Source: Epiperipatus broadwayi
Taxonomy: Eukaryota; Onychophora; Udeonychophora; Euonychophora; Peripatidae
Assembly: GCA_028023455.1 (NCBI GenBank)
Contig: JAQFVV010013374.1
Coordinates: forward strand, 1 to 64,000
Length of the DNA: 64,000 nucleotides
Reading direction: 5' to 3'
Part shown: positions 1 to 11,396 of the stretch, piece after piece
Layout of the letters: the number at the start of each line of letters is the position of its first letter
Position numbering within the stretch: the stretch's first letter is position 1
Translations under genes and position numbers: made by a program
Notes under the pieces: generated by a model
Databases searched by the model: none
What the model was told of the DNA's origin: nothing
What the model saw: only the letters and a program-made list of their open reading frames with translations

Positions 1-1130
1 CATTTGTAATTTTATTTAGATATAAGTACTATGCAGTTAAGCATTTATGATTTATATTTCATTATTCTAGCATGAATATTTACTTGGTCTGCTGTGGACA
101 TATATTTTTATACATAAATTCATCAGCAGTTTCATTTATAATTTATCAATAATAAACGTATTTTCATGTAGTTACATTTATTTATAATTTTTTTAAGAAA
201 GACATTTTGTCTTGTCTTTTATAAATGCACATAGTATCAAATATTTTATAAAATCATTACCTTCATTTTATCCAGTTAGTTCCTTTATATCCATGATGTG
301 ATGGCATTCAAAAGGGGGCATGGTATTTCAGCTGAATGGCATTATTTCCTTTCTATGATGTTTATCCAGGCAAATCTTGGAGACACATGGCTTGGAAGGA
401 AGAGAGAAAGCTGTTACCATTTAGCCTTCCATCGTTATGTTTTCCTTAATAATGTTTTCTTTTTCCATCATTAACAGTGGCTGAAAAGGTTATATTCCAA
501 TGTGACAAAAATCAGAATTAGGTAATACTTAAATAAGAATTTTAACTTTTTAATTCTTCACTTTTCTTACTTCTTTAGCTGCTCTTAAAAATCTTTTTTC
601 TAAAAATTTTTTCAAAACAATCTTCTTTAAAATACACTGTAAAAATCTCTTTTTTTGAATCCTTTCTGAACTTCCAACTCCTATTTATATTCTCATCTCT
701 GGATTGATTAAGCAGCTCAGCCCACTGTATCTTATTTGTTGCACAACTTTCATTTAAGCCTGAGTACTTTTCTCTTCTAACGGATTGGACAATCTACTTT
801 TGGCGGGATAGATAAGAGATCATAATGATTAGTCATGTTTTCCAATTTATTAAGACTGCCTCAAGCTCTTATCACACTTTATATGACAACATAGTTCCAA
901 AAATTAAAAATGTAATATTTTTAATAAATGCCAGCTTTTACTTATGTCATAATTTAAAACTAAGAAATCAATAATGATTTATCTTTATTATTATTGTTTT
1001 TTTCTCAATTATAGAAAATAATGATTTTTTTTTCTTAGATTGATGAATCTTAATCAAGATTTGTACTTTTTTTTTAATTGCAGATTTAAACATATTTGTT
1101 GTCTTTTTTCCTTTTAATTTGACCAAATTA
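1..1130 (-). repeat. Diverged inverted fragment of the 3627-type LTR
   Basis: Read on the minus strand, this stretch follows the plus-strand LTR at about 3700-4510 in order: a run ending in AAAGATAAATC, then a block matching 3900-4020 (GCTTGAGGCA followed by GGAAAACA), then a block matching 4340-4445 (AGCTGAA, GGCATTATTT, CCAGGCA, CTTGGAGA), then GAAGGTAA before ATTTTATAAAATATT. Divergence is high, so it is an old copy of the same family in the opposite orientation. No coding potential is visible. Confidence 0.55.
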
Positions 1131-1194
1131 TATTTTTAAATAGAGGGGGGAGGATCTTTTGAATATATACGTGGAACAGTATATCTCGTTTCAG

Positions 1195-1196
<2 letters not shown>

Positions 1197-1246
<50 letters not shown>
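1197..1246. repeat. (AT)n microsatellite
   Basis: Pure AT dinucleotide tract of about 50 bp. It resumes at 1494-1512 and again at 3568-3625, on either side of a MITE and of a solo LTR. This suggests one AT-rich site that received several insertions. Confidence 0.95.
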
Positions 1247-1250
<4 letters not shown>

Positions 1251-1493
1251 AAATTCACATAAATTATAATTATTTTATCAGAAGTATTTTTGACTATACA
1301 TCTTGTAGTCATTATCAACTATATAATATTGAATAATCCAAATGAGAGATCCTTTCACCATACTAAACTAAATTGTGAAAGGATGTCTCATTTTGATTAT
1401 TTAATATTATATAGTTGATAACTACTATAAGATGTAGAGTCAAAAGTACTTTTAATAAAATAACTATAATTTAGGTGGATTTTATTGTATTTT
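1247..1493. mobile_element. Palindromic MITE inserted in (AT)n
   Basis: The left arm (about 1247-1360) and right arm (about 1376-1490) are near-perfect reverse complements around a loop of roughly 16 nt. For example ATCAACTATATAATATT at 1315 pairs with AATATTATATAGTTGAT near 1406, and GATCCTTTCAC pairs with GTGAAAGGATG. The ends read AAAATTCACATAAATTATA and the complement of TATAATTTAGGTGGATTTTA. TA repeats lie on both sides, as expected for a TA-targeting (Tc1/mariner-like) non-autonomous element, though the TA target cannot be proven inside a TA repeat. No ORF belongs to it. Confidence 0.7.
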
Positions 1494-1512
1494 AATATAT
1501 ATATATATATAT

Positions 1513-3562
1513 TGAAGCAGTAACATTTGGTTTAAGATTGAGCTTCATGGTTCTAGCCACTTACCAAGTACTAACCTAGATTTAAACCTTATATCCCATC
1601 CCACTCCTTTGAGATGTGCATCTAAAATTTATAAATTTTAGCTTTTCAATAACTTTTTTTAATGTGCATACATGCTGTTACATAATTATAATAAGTAAAA
1701 TTAGAAGTTAAAAATAAAAAGTTCACAAATAAAAACTTCTTTTTTAAGAATTAAAAATTGAAAATTAAAAGTCACCTAAACTCGTATATATATATAAAAT
1801 CACACAGATGGAAAATTATTACAAGAAAACTTTATTTTAAAAAAAGTATTTTAAAACTAAATTTTCAACAAAAACTTAAAAGATTTAAAGATAAAAATAT
1901 ATCTTTAAGAACCTACAAATTTAATTAATACTATTGTGTAAAAGGTTAAAAATTGGAAATGATTATTTTTAATTAGTCTTAAATAAACTAACCCTTGGGC
2001 ATCTCAAAATTTATAATTAAAGGCCAGATAGGAGAGAAAAACAATAAGAACAAAATATCCAATTAAAAATCCCTCAGGAAATAGACCTCAGCAAAATGAT
2101 CATCATCATCATGACATAATGTCCTGTCAATCCAAGATTTTAATATAAAAAAGAAATGGAAATAATTTAGTACATGTGCTATATGTGTTAAGTCCGAGAG
2201 AGTTGAGGTTGAAGGGATTGAAAAGATGCACTTTCAATCCTTTCAGTTTTTCTAAAAGAAGAAATGAAATATCGTTTTTCTAGATTATGGACACCAGGGT
2301 TTTGCAATAAAAGCCTGCAAAGAACTATACCAGCTGCAGCAAAGGACCTACAGAATTAGAAACAACACTGGATCCCAATTACAAGCAACCAGAAAGTATG
2401 AACTTTTTCTCTTTAAAACTGTAAAAACTCTATAACTAATGAACTTTAACTATAAAACTTTCCCAGTATTTAAATAGAAATTGAAATTCCTATCTGACCA
2501 AATTAAATCATTAATAATTATTTTTATTTAGTGTATGTTTTTCAAAATCATTTATATTAATTTTTTTTTGTTCCTTTAAGTGTTTATTATGATTTTTTTG
2601 TTAAGCTAAACTTTTAATAAATGTTAAATTTAAGTTGAGCATGAATGGCACATAGATTCATAAAGTTATGTTAGTTTAAAGAAGAATAATTCTTAGGTCA
2701 TTTGTTTCACAGTTAAATTGGGTTAATGGATTGGTGTAATTAGTAAATGTAGCATGAAGATCCGCTACATCCAGGATCACCTTATACACTGCACTTGGGC
2801 AAAACAAGACCCATTTCTTACTGACCATCAGAAGCAGACAGTATTCCCTGCTCCTTGTATCATCCCTTTAGCCTATGGAATGGGATAGCAAGATGACAAA
2901 AAGGACTGCAATCCCTTTTTATGAAGTTTTCTTTTTCATTGTTCTTCTCACCAGACAGACGAAGTATTCCTGTACTGGATGAGAGACATTTCTTTTCGAT
3001 AACTATGTTGTTCAGATGTATATTTCTGACAATGCGGTATTGTGCTGTCATATTCATGCTGCATTGAATACATCGATATATCAGCCTAGATTGGCATTAG
3101 TTTGACTGTGAACTTTTGGCCTAGGGTTAAATAAGGGATATAGAATATTTTCTTTTTCAAGTACAATCTATGTAGTCTATCCATACTCAATGCTTTAATA
3201 AAATATTAATAAGTTCATCTGTGCGAACTTATCAAATAAAAAGTTTAAATGTAAATCAAATTATAAAGTAAACATTATACTAAAATAATTTTAAATTTTA
3301 TATATGTGCAAAATAAATGTTTCTGTGTATTGTTAATCTGGCAGTGCTTATTCTTATTTTTTATTATCTTTCTTTCTTAAAAATAAAGTATACATTATCT
3401 CTGCTGCTCTGTGAGCTAGTGACTGGGGCATAACGGTCAATATAGAGTAAAGTTGTATCTTAACAGTAAGTATCTGCCCACTATAAAAATTTTCCATGTT
3501 AGAATGGCCTGGGGGAACCCTGTATGGCAGACACAGTAAGACTCCACAAATCTCCCTGACTG

Positions 3563-3567
<5 letters not shown>
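1513..3567 (+). mobile_element. Solo LTR of about 2.05 kb in (AT)n
   Basis: The sequence starts TGAAGCAGTAAC directly after ATAT and ends CTGACTGTTATA directly before ATAT, giving a 4-bp ATAT target duplication (ambiguous, because it lies in (AT)n). It is colinear with 19837-21802: shared landmarks include CCCTTGGGGCA-like at about 1990/20164, AAAGTATGAACT at about 2392/20570, TGTGCGRACTT at about 3220/21385, CTCTGCTGCTCT-like at about 3400/21615 and CTGTTATAAT-like at the right end. Start and end resemble the LTR ends of the 25157-32173 element (TGAAACAGTAAG and CTGACCGTTACA). No second LTR or internal region is next to it, so it is best read as a recombined solo LTR. Short ORFs inside have no recognisable product. 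Confidence 0.65.

Positions 3568-3625
<58 letters not shown>
3568..3625. repeat. (AT)n microsatellite
   Basis: Pure AT tract between the solo LTR and the next LTR-like element. Poly-Ile-Tyr ORFs across it are artefacts. Confidence 0.95.
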
Positions 3626-3626
<1 letters not shown>

Positions 3627-3628
<2 letters not shown>

Positions 3629-5661
3629 AAACAGACACATTGTTTCATGAATATATTTTAATGTTAGTTTTCCTTCCACCTAAAATGATTGATTAAAGTA
3701 AAACATATGTATATAAATGAAACCAATTTTTCAATAATCTTATAAAAAAAAAGCAAAAATTTAAGAGAAAATTATGATTCAAGAGTTGAAAGAAAAAAGA
3801 TAAATCTTCATCATTGATTTTTATAATTTTTAAATCATGGAATAAATACATCTTAAAGCATTTACAACTGGCATTTATTGAAATATTATATTTTTATTTT
3901 TGAAACAATGTTGTTGTATGCAATGTGTAATAATCACTTGAGGCAAGGTTTATCAAATTAGAAAACAAGGCATTGTCTGCCTAATTCCTCATCTGTTCAT
4001 GCTAAAAGTAAATGATCCAATCAACAAGAACAGAAAAGCATACAGACTTAAATGAAAGCTTTTTGACAAATCAGATACAGTGGTGTCATGCTAGATTAAT
4101 CCAAAGACTTGATAAGGGTATAAATACTGCAGTTTGAAGCTCAAAAGGAGATCTATCTATGCATTGTTTAGCTGTTTAGTTGCCAAGTGGTTTTAGTGCA
4201 CAGTCACCTTTGGAATAATTATATTTATGACCACACAGCTCATCTCAAATGAGAAATCTAGTTTTACTAAGGGAGAACCCAACAGTTGGTGGATGTTGAA
4301 AGAAAAGTATTAATATAAGTATGTTAGGCTAATCAGTAATAGCTTTCTCTCTCCATCTGCAGCCATGAATCTCCAAGCCATGCCTGGGTGAATACATGGA
4401 GAAATTAAATAATGCCTTTCAGCTTAAATAAACCAACCCCTTGTGAAATGTAATAGTGATCTATAGTGGATGAACACACCAAATGAAAATGAAGGTAAAA
4501 ATTTTATGAAATATTAAATACTTATATGTTTATAATCAAAATACATCTTCCTTGAAATAAATCATAAATGATTATATTTTTATATGCAAAATATGTCTTT
4601 ATTGAAATAAATCATAAATACTTAGATGTCTATAATCAAAATGCATCTTTCTTGAAATAAGTCATGAATAATTATATTTTTATAAACAAGCTACATCTGT
4701 ATTGAAATAAAGCATAAATACTTATATCTTATCTGCAAAAAGCATCTGTAATGAAATAAATCATAAATGCTTATATGTTGATAATCAAAATACATCTTTA
4801 TTGGAATAAATCATGAACATCTATATTTTTCTATACAAAATATGCCTTTAATGGAATGAATCATAAAGGATTATAATTTATATACAAAATATGCCATTGT
4901 TGGAATAAATCATGAATACTTATCTTTTAGACATATGCTATGTCTGTGTCGAAATAAATCCCAAATACTTATATGTTTATAACCAAAACATCTTTAATGA
5001 AATAAATCATAAAATAATTATCTTTTTATAGGAAAAATACATCTTTATTGAAATAAAGAATAAATTCTTATATATTGTCTGCAAAATACATTTGTATTAA
5101 AATAGATTATAAATACTTAAATGTTTATAATTAAAATGCATCTTTCTTGAAATAAGTCATGAATATTTATATTTTTATAAACAAGCTACATCTGTATTGA
5201 AATAAAGCATAAATACTTATATCTTATCTGCAAAAAGCATTGTAATGAAATAAATCATAAATGCTTATATGTTGATAATCAAAATACATCTTTATTGGAA
5301 TAAATCATGAACACCTATATTTTTATATACAAAATATGCCTTTAATGGAATGAATCATAAAAGATTATATTTTTATATACAAAATATATCTTTGTTGGAA
5401 TAAATCATAAATAATTATATTTTTAGATGCAAGCTATGTCTGTGTCAAAATAAATCCCAAATATGTGTATGTTTATAATAAAAACATCTCTAATAAAATA
5501 AATCATAAATGATTTTATGTTAATAAACAAAATACATCTGCACTAGTATAAATCATATATACAACACATATTAATCGGAATGAAATCTAAATGCTATATA
5601 ATTAAAATATGGCTATAGATGGTGGAATAATAAATGTTATGTATAAAACATGGTTATACTG
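3627..5661 (+). mobile_element. Left LTR-like copy of a retroelement with about 2-kb LTRs
   Basis: This starts TGAAACAGACA and is repeated directly, roughly 5.06 kb downstream, at 8691-10751 (start TGACACAGACA). Both copies run colinearly through a shared 5' block, a roughly 50-bp minisatellite, and a final block ending GGTTATACTG. Between the copies lies a degenerate gag. Two long direct copies bracketing gag are most simply LTRs in plus orientation. The right copy is preceded by a purine-rich run (GGAAGATAA). The ends do not close with a clean CA and no target duplication is clear, so a segmental duplication remains possible. Confidence 0.6.
4505..5560 (+). repeat. Minisatellite array 1, about 50-bp unit
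   Basis: About 21 imperfect units of 47-50 bp, each built as a variable head (CTTATATGTTTATAATC or GATTATATTTTTATATGC type), then AAAATACATCT, then a TTGAAATAAATCAT-like end. Two head types alternate, giving a higher-order period near 100 bp. The array lies inside the left LTR-like copy. It has no spacer diversity and is not a CRISPR. Confidence 0.9.
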
Positions 5662-6900
5662 GGAAGAATTAGAAATTTAAAATAAAATAATACACATCTT
5701 TAAAAGAAGGAATTACAAATGTTTATAGGAAAAATACAGCTGTACATGGATCAAGGAATAATATTTAAATCGCACTAAAGAATTAAAAGACACTGTGGAT
5801 AAATACATCACCAATGAGGAATAACTGATCAATGGAACTGAAAAAATATGCATATATCAGAAAATGGATCCTAAAAATGAACTATATCAAAAATGAACTA
5901 ATGATAAATTTTATGGGATTATTGTCCAAAATAACTATGGAAAACTAATGATCTTTAAAAAATGTTATGAAATAAATTTATTGTTATATAAAAGCAATCC
6001 AATTGTTCATGTTGCATCACTTGTCATTCATTGCATTATTCATGAGAATCTCATGCCTCCTGAGCTATATTTGGCCTAACTAGACCTAGGTAAGTCAGGT
6101 TGTAGTGAGATGGAACTTTAATTGTGCCATTTGGGAATCCAAATATATAAATGTTTAGATCTTTCCAGTCTCTATGGCACTACATTCTCTGATGAGCAGG
6201 AAATATTGTTGTAGGTGGGGTGATGTCTGTAATGGGGAATGTCAATCAATGGTTCATTCCTACAATATGCTCATCAGAAAATAGTTACAACCAATGTAAT
6301 GAGGTTGGAATTAGGGGGTCTGGTTACATTTGTTACCCTAATCATGAGCCCTGATCTAGCTAGCCTATCCATAGACATAGAATATCTAGAAATGGAAAAG
6401 GCATAAGTAAATAATGCTTCTGTTATGTGAACAGTGCATATGGTACAGTGATGTGATTTATTCAAAATGAGTGGAAATAGAAAAAAAGAGAATAAAAATG
6501 AATGGCATAAATAGTAGATAAAAAATAAAACAGGCATGTCAAAGAAGATGGAGTTACATCATGGTGTAGATAGAAAGAGAAGCTTATCAAAGTTGAAATA
6601 AAAGTAGAAGTAAAAAAATTGATGATAACCAGATTAAAAACAAAAAAGATGATGGATACAGAGGGTAGAAAGAATTGTCCTGAGGAAGAAGATAAACAAA
6701 AAGTCAAAGCAGATGATCAAAAGTAACTGCAGAAAACAGAGGAGGCTTTCATGATATTTCAGTTAATGTAAAAGATTGAAAAACACAACAGAAAAAGAGA
6801 TGAGCAAAGAAATTAAGATAACAAAAAAAGAAGACATAATACAGATCCTAGAAACAACAGAAAGTCAAAATAAAAAGTTTAATCAAATAGTGAAAGAAAT
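5662..6900. other. Internal 5' part of the 2-kb-LTR element, no intact gene
   Basis: This is a degenerate leader between the left LTR and the recognisable gag. From about 6480 the plus strand is A- and Lys-rich and could be a decayed gag N-terminus, but stops are frequent. No convincing primer-binding site is seen at 5662. The minus-strand ORFs here are shadows. Confidence 0.4.
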
Positions 6901-6931
6901 AACTGATAGGGTATTAAAAATTAAGGAGTAA

Positions 6932-7910
6932 GTGATGGATGAAGTAAAAAGTTCACTAATTGAGCAAAAAGTCAAGATGACCCAGTTGTGTGAAAACATG
7001 AATATAAGAATGACAAAAATTCAAGAATCCTTGCAGAAGATGGTGGATAGATTGACCACACAGGTGAAGGATATTGAAATAAAAAATAGCAATGTATGTG
7101 CCAGTACAAGAAAAGATAGAAACAATTACAAATACAATACAAGAAAAAAATTATAAAACCAGTCATGAAGTCCCTATAACCAACCAGATGTCTGGAATTG
7201 TAAATCAATTTCTAAAAACAATAACTATTTCAGGGAGCTGTAATGAAGCACCTATAGAATATATAAAAAGTCTACAGAGGTACTTCAGTATGAATGCCTT
7301 GACAGAAAAGGTGAAACTGGTGATAGCATGTAGTCATTTTTAGGGTGCAGCACAAGCATGATTTGAACTCACTGTTCACCCAGCCTACAAATTTTCAGGA
7401 TTTTAGAACAGCACTAATAAGCTGTTACTGGGATGATGATTGTCAAGAGGGTTTTAAATACAAGATATCCAGGAAACATGTCCACCTGGAGAGCCTTATA
7501 TATCCTTCTTTAGAAAACATGTGGCCAGGTTAAGAGCCTTGACATCTGACCCTCTATATGAATTCCAGAGATTGATATGCCACAAATTCCCAAGTTACAT
7601 AAAAAAGATGCTGATCAGAACAGATCATCAATATATAAAGCAGGTTGCTGAACTATCAACAGCATAAGATAGATGCAGTACATCAACAACCAAAGAAAGA
7701 GTGTCCAAGCTTCGAAATAAACCTCCCTATAGAAGAGATGAAGGGCTTAGAATAGGAACCATCAAGTACAAAAGCAAAATACCTTGTCAAAAATACAACA
7801 ACTATGATCCACCATCATGGTATCATCACCAAAGAAATGGGGTACCACCATGGAAGAGGCAGAGAATTAATTCAACAGGCAGTAAACACAGCACATACCA
7901 GATCTGAATA
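6932..7910 (+). pseudogene. Degenerate retrotransposon gag
   Basis: The plus-strand frames together give a gag-like order. First comes a Lys/Glu-rich coiled-coil stretch (6932-7156). It is followed by a capsid-like segment in which GSCNEAPIEYIKSLQRYF is followed by GAAQA and YWDDD, as in Ty3/gypsy gag (retrotrans_gag type). A basic Arg/Lys-rich tail at 7701-7907 fits a nucleocapsid-like end. The reading frame is broken by stops after IACSHF (about 7341), after GAAQA, and by shifts near 7530 and 7690. No CCHC knuckle is visible, nor any protease, RT or integrase before the right LTR at 8691, so the copy is non-autonomous and dead. Family assignment rests on pattern only. Confidence 0.6.
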
Positions 7911-8690
7911 GTAAAGAGGTTGAATAGTGATGACAACCTGCAAAAAAGTGTGGATAGAAACACAAGCTCCCAGGATTAAGTCTGGCCTGAAAAGTGACCA
8001 AAGACTAGTGCAAGTCCATCATTTCAAAGGAAACAAGAGCATAATAGGAGAACTGATCATAATCTTCAGTCTCCAGAGCCAGGATGCACCTACAATCTGG
8101 AACAATGAAACAAATATAGTTGGTGGAAGAAGTCTGTGAGTTAGATGAAGTGATACATGAATTTGTGTTTTTCATGTTGAGGTGGGTGTATGGTTGAGCA
8201 TAGCTGCTTGGATGCATTGTGTTCATGATGCTCCAAATTATATTCTTGGCACTATCCAGACCTGGGTGTTGAACTCTTACAGTAGTCCAGCAATATATAT
8301 TGGCCTCACAAATAAACCACGGTCTCATAAATAGACCATATGAATAAGCCCCTAAGACACACAGAAGATTAGCAGGGTTGGCACAGGGCCAAATATTTTT
8401 TACTCTGGCTCCTACTCTTATATGAATGATCTCCCTAGATACAAAAGAGATAATGCTTAAAAATGAATTTTTGTGACATTATGGGGCATTGTGAACTGGT
8501 ATTTTACACTTGGCCATCTGCTTATTCTGACATTGAAGGCTACAGTTCATGTATTCAGTTTTCCCAGCTCAAGCATTTCATCAGCAACTCTAAAACCAGT
8601 AGAGACACAATAATGTGAAATGACATGTATATAGTGTGGAATAAAATTGTACTTACAGATGATTTCATCACAACATTTGCTGGAAGATAA
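7911..8690. other. Internal 3' part of the 2-kb-LTR element
   Basis: No protein domain is recognised between gag and the right LTR. The pol genes seem to be deleted. A purine-rich run just before 8691 could be the remains of the polypurine tract. Confidence 0.4.
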
Positions 8691-8918
8691 TGACACAGAC
8701 ATGTTGTTTCATGAATATATTTTCCCCTTCCACCTAAAGTGATTGATTGAAGTAAAACAGACATACATAAAAGAAAACAACTTTTCAATAATCTTATAAA
8801 AAAAGCAAAAGGTTTACATTTAAAAGAAAATAATGAATGATTCAGAGTTGAAAGAAAAAAAGATAAATATTGATCTTTGATTTTTATAAATTTTAAGTCA
8901 TGAAATAAATACATCTTT

Positions 8919-9030
8919 TGTCTTGCGTTGTTAGCCAAGAGGTATCGCAGCCGCCATGCAAGCAAGTAGTTGGTTGCAGACAGTTGTGGGTTCGCATCCC
9001 GGCCGATGCTATGACATATGAAAAAAAAAA
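8919..9030 (+). mobile_element. tRNA-derived SINE with target-site duplication and empty site
   Basis: The 112-bp insert has an A-box-like TAGCCAAGAGG (8932-8942), a B-box-like GGTTCGCATCC (8989-8999), and a terminal A13 run that merges with the duplicated target. It is flanked by the direct repeat AAATACATCTTT at 8907-8918 and 9031-9042. The paralogous left LTR has a single AAATACATCTT at 3844-3854 with no insert, which is the empty site. The region between the boxes folds like an anticodon arm with TGC in the loop, followed by an extra segment. It is a retroposed tRNA-like sequence, not a functional tRNA gene. Confidence 0.85.
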
Positions 9031-9699
9031 AAATACATCTTTAAGCATTTAAAACTGGTATTTATCAAAATATTATATTTCTATTTTTGAAACGATGTTG
9101 TTGCATGCAAAGTGTAATAATCGCTTGAGGCAAGATTTATCAAATTGAAAAAAAAAAGCATTATTTCCCTAATTCCTCATCTGTTTAAGCTAAAACTAAA
9201 TGATCCAATCATCAAGAAGAGAAAAACACATTGGCTTAAATGAAATCTTTTTGGCAAATCAGATATAGTGGAGTCATGCTAGATTAATCCAGAGACTTGA
9301 TCAGAGTACAAATACTGGAGTTTGAAGCTCAAAAGGAGATCTATTTACGTGTTGTTTATCTGTTTAGTTGCCAAGTGGTTTTAGTGCAGAGTCACCTTTG
9401 GAATAATTGTATTTATGGCCACACAGGTCATCCTTGCTAAGAAATCTAGTTTTACTAAGTATGAACCTGACAATTGGTGGATATTGAAAAAAAATATTAA
9501 TAGGGGAAGCATAAGGATGATAGGCTAATCAGTAATAGCTTTCTCTCTTTATCTGCAGTCATGAATCTTCAAGTAATGCCTGGATAAATACACAGGGAAA
9601 TTAAATAATTAGCTTACATAAACCAACCCCTTTTGAAATACAATAGTGACCTGTAGTGGATGAACACACCAAATAAAAATGAAGGTAAAGATTTTATGA

Positions 9700-10650
9700 A
9701 CTATTAAATACTTATATGTTTATAATCAAAATACATCTTTCTTGAAATAAAACATAAATGATTATATTTTTATATGCAAAATACATCTGTATTGAAATAA
9801 ATCATAAATACTTAGATGTCTATAATCAAAATGCATCTTTCTTGAAATAAGTCATGAATACTTATATTTTTATAAACAAGCTATGTCTATATTGAAATAA
9901 AGCATAAATACTTATATCTTATCTGCAAAATATGTCTGTAATGAAATAAATCATAAATACTTATGTGTTGCTTATCAAAATACATCTTTATTTGAATAAA
10001 TCATGAATACATATATTTTTATATACAAAGTACACCTTTAATAAAATAAATCATAAAGGATTATATTTTACATACAGAATATGCCATTGTTAGAATAAAT
10101 AATGAATACCTATGTTTTAGACACATGCTATGTCTGTGTCAAAATAAATCTCAAGTACTTATATGTTCATAACCAAAACATCTTTAATGAAATAAACCAT
10201 AAAATAATTATCTTTTTATAGGCAAAATATGTTTTGTTGAAATAAAGAATAAATATTTATATCTTATCTGCAAAATACATTTGTATTGAAATAGATCATA
10301 AATACTTATATGTTTATAATCAAAATGCATCTTTTTTTAAATAAGTCATGAATACTTATATTTTTATAAGCAAGCTATGTCTGTATTGAAATAAAGACTA
10401 AATACTTATATGTTTATAATCAAAATACATCTTTAATTGAATAAATAATAAATGATTATATTTTATATATAAAATACGTCTTTGTTGGAATAAATCATGA
10501 ATACTTATATTTTTAGATGCAAACTATGTCTGTATCAAAATAAATCCCAAATACTTACATGTTTATAATCAAAACATCTCTAATGGAATAAATCATAAAT
10601 GATTATATGTTAAACAAAATATGTCTGCACTAGTATAAATCATATATATA
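9700..10650 (+). repeat. Minisatellite array 2, about 50-bp unit
   Basis: About 19 units of the same family as the array at 4505-5560, lying in the right LTR-like copy. The two arrays differ in unit number and internal order, showing expansion and contraction since the LTRs were identical. A short (TA)n lies at 10645-10660. Confidence 0.9.
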
Positions 10651-10751
10651 TATATATATATCAATCGGAATAAAATCTAAACACTACATAATTAAAATAC
10701 ACCTATAGATGGTGGAATAATAAATGTTATGTATAAAGCATAGTTATACTG

Positions 10752-11396
10752 CACAAAAATGATTTATTTGTCAGGCGAATGTTATATATATTTAATCATG
10801 TAGCAGTCTATATTGGAAATTTTTGCACCCTGCTCAGACAAACAGCAAAGTTATAAAGAATGGACAATCCAGTATATTATATGCAGAAACTTTTGTCATT
10901 GAAATGAACATGCAAACATGGTTGTAATCAATGTGACATCTTTCAGTATTGAGACAGTTTTCTTTGATGTATATATGCTCTTATATAAAACTATGTATCA
11001 AAAATCCAGACACTGCCATGTAAAAAAAACAAAAAATTTACAAAATGTAACTTCCATGTAAAAATTTTCTTGAGATAATAAAGTGCCTTTTGAAACATAA
11101 TTAGGATTTGTCAAACATACAATTTTATTATTTGATATGAAATAAAATATTAATAAGTTATGGATCTTTAAAACTAAAAAATTCCATACATATGATTGGT
11201 CAATGTTTGTATCATAATAAAGTATGCATATTAATGCCATTGTTTATTAAATATGTATTAACATTTATTAATCAATAAAAATATTATGTATAATAATATA
11301 GAAGGATGGCCCATGGATTTCTAATCTCAGCTACTATATGACATATGTTGGCATATTTTGTGAAGAATATTTTGAAACAGTTTTTTTTCTTCTCAA
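10752..11396. other. AT-rich DNA, no gene seen
   Basis: There is no domain, splice-bounded exon or repeat that I can support. The minus ORF at 10998-11240 is low complexity. Confidence 0.6.

Larger units (their letters stand above)
8691..10751 (+). mobile_element. Right LTR-like copy, interrupted by a SINE
   Basis: Direct repeat of 3627-5661. It carries the same minisatellite and in addition a 112-bp tRNA-like insertion at 8919-9030. Without the SINE and its duplicated target it is about 1.94 kb. The two copies differ by many substitutions and small indels, so the element is old. Confidence 0.6.

Noticed and set aside
1136-1318. ORF of alternating Ile and Tyr
   Set aside because: It is the translation of (AT)n. 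The same applies to ORFs at 3354-3638, 3496-3696 and 33399-33725, apart from the LINE part of the last.
4505-5560. Regular repeats as a CRISPR array
   Set aside because: Units are contiguous and vary gradually, with no unique spacers and no cas genes. The DNA is eukaryotic.
6190-6215. CTGATGAG followed by GGAAAT as a hammerhead
   Set aside because: There is no stem II, no GAAAC core and no cleavage triplet in the right place. Other CTGATGA words (16133, 34666, 58277) fail in the same way.
6274-6707. Minus-strand Phe/Ser/Leu-rich ORFs as membrane proteins
   Set aside because: They are the antisense of a Lys/Glu-rich A-rich plus strand in a gag remnant and have no start context or homology pattern.
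8555-8965. 136-codon minus ORF
   Set aside because: It spans the LTR boundary and the SINE and is not kept in the sister LTR.
8932-8999. Functional tRNA gene
   Set aside because: A and B boxes are present, but the acceptor stem does not close, the variable part is odd, a poly-A tail and target duplication follow, and a sister locus lacks it. It is a SINE.
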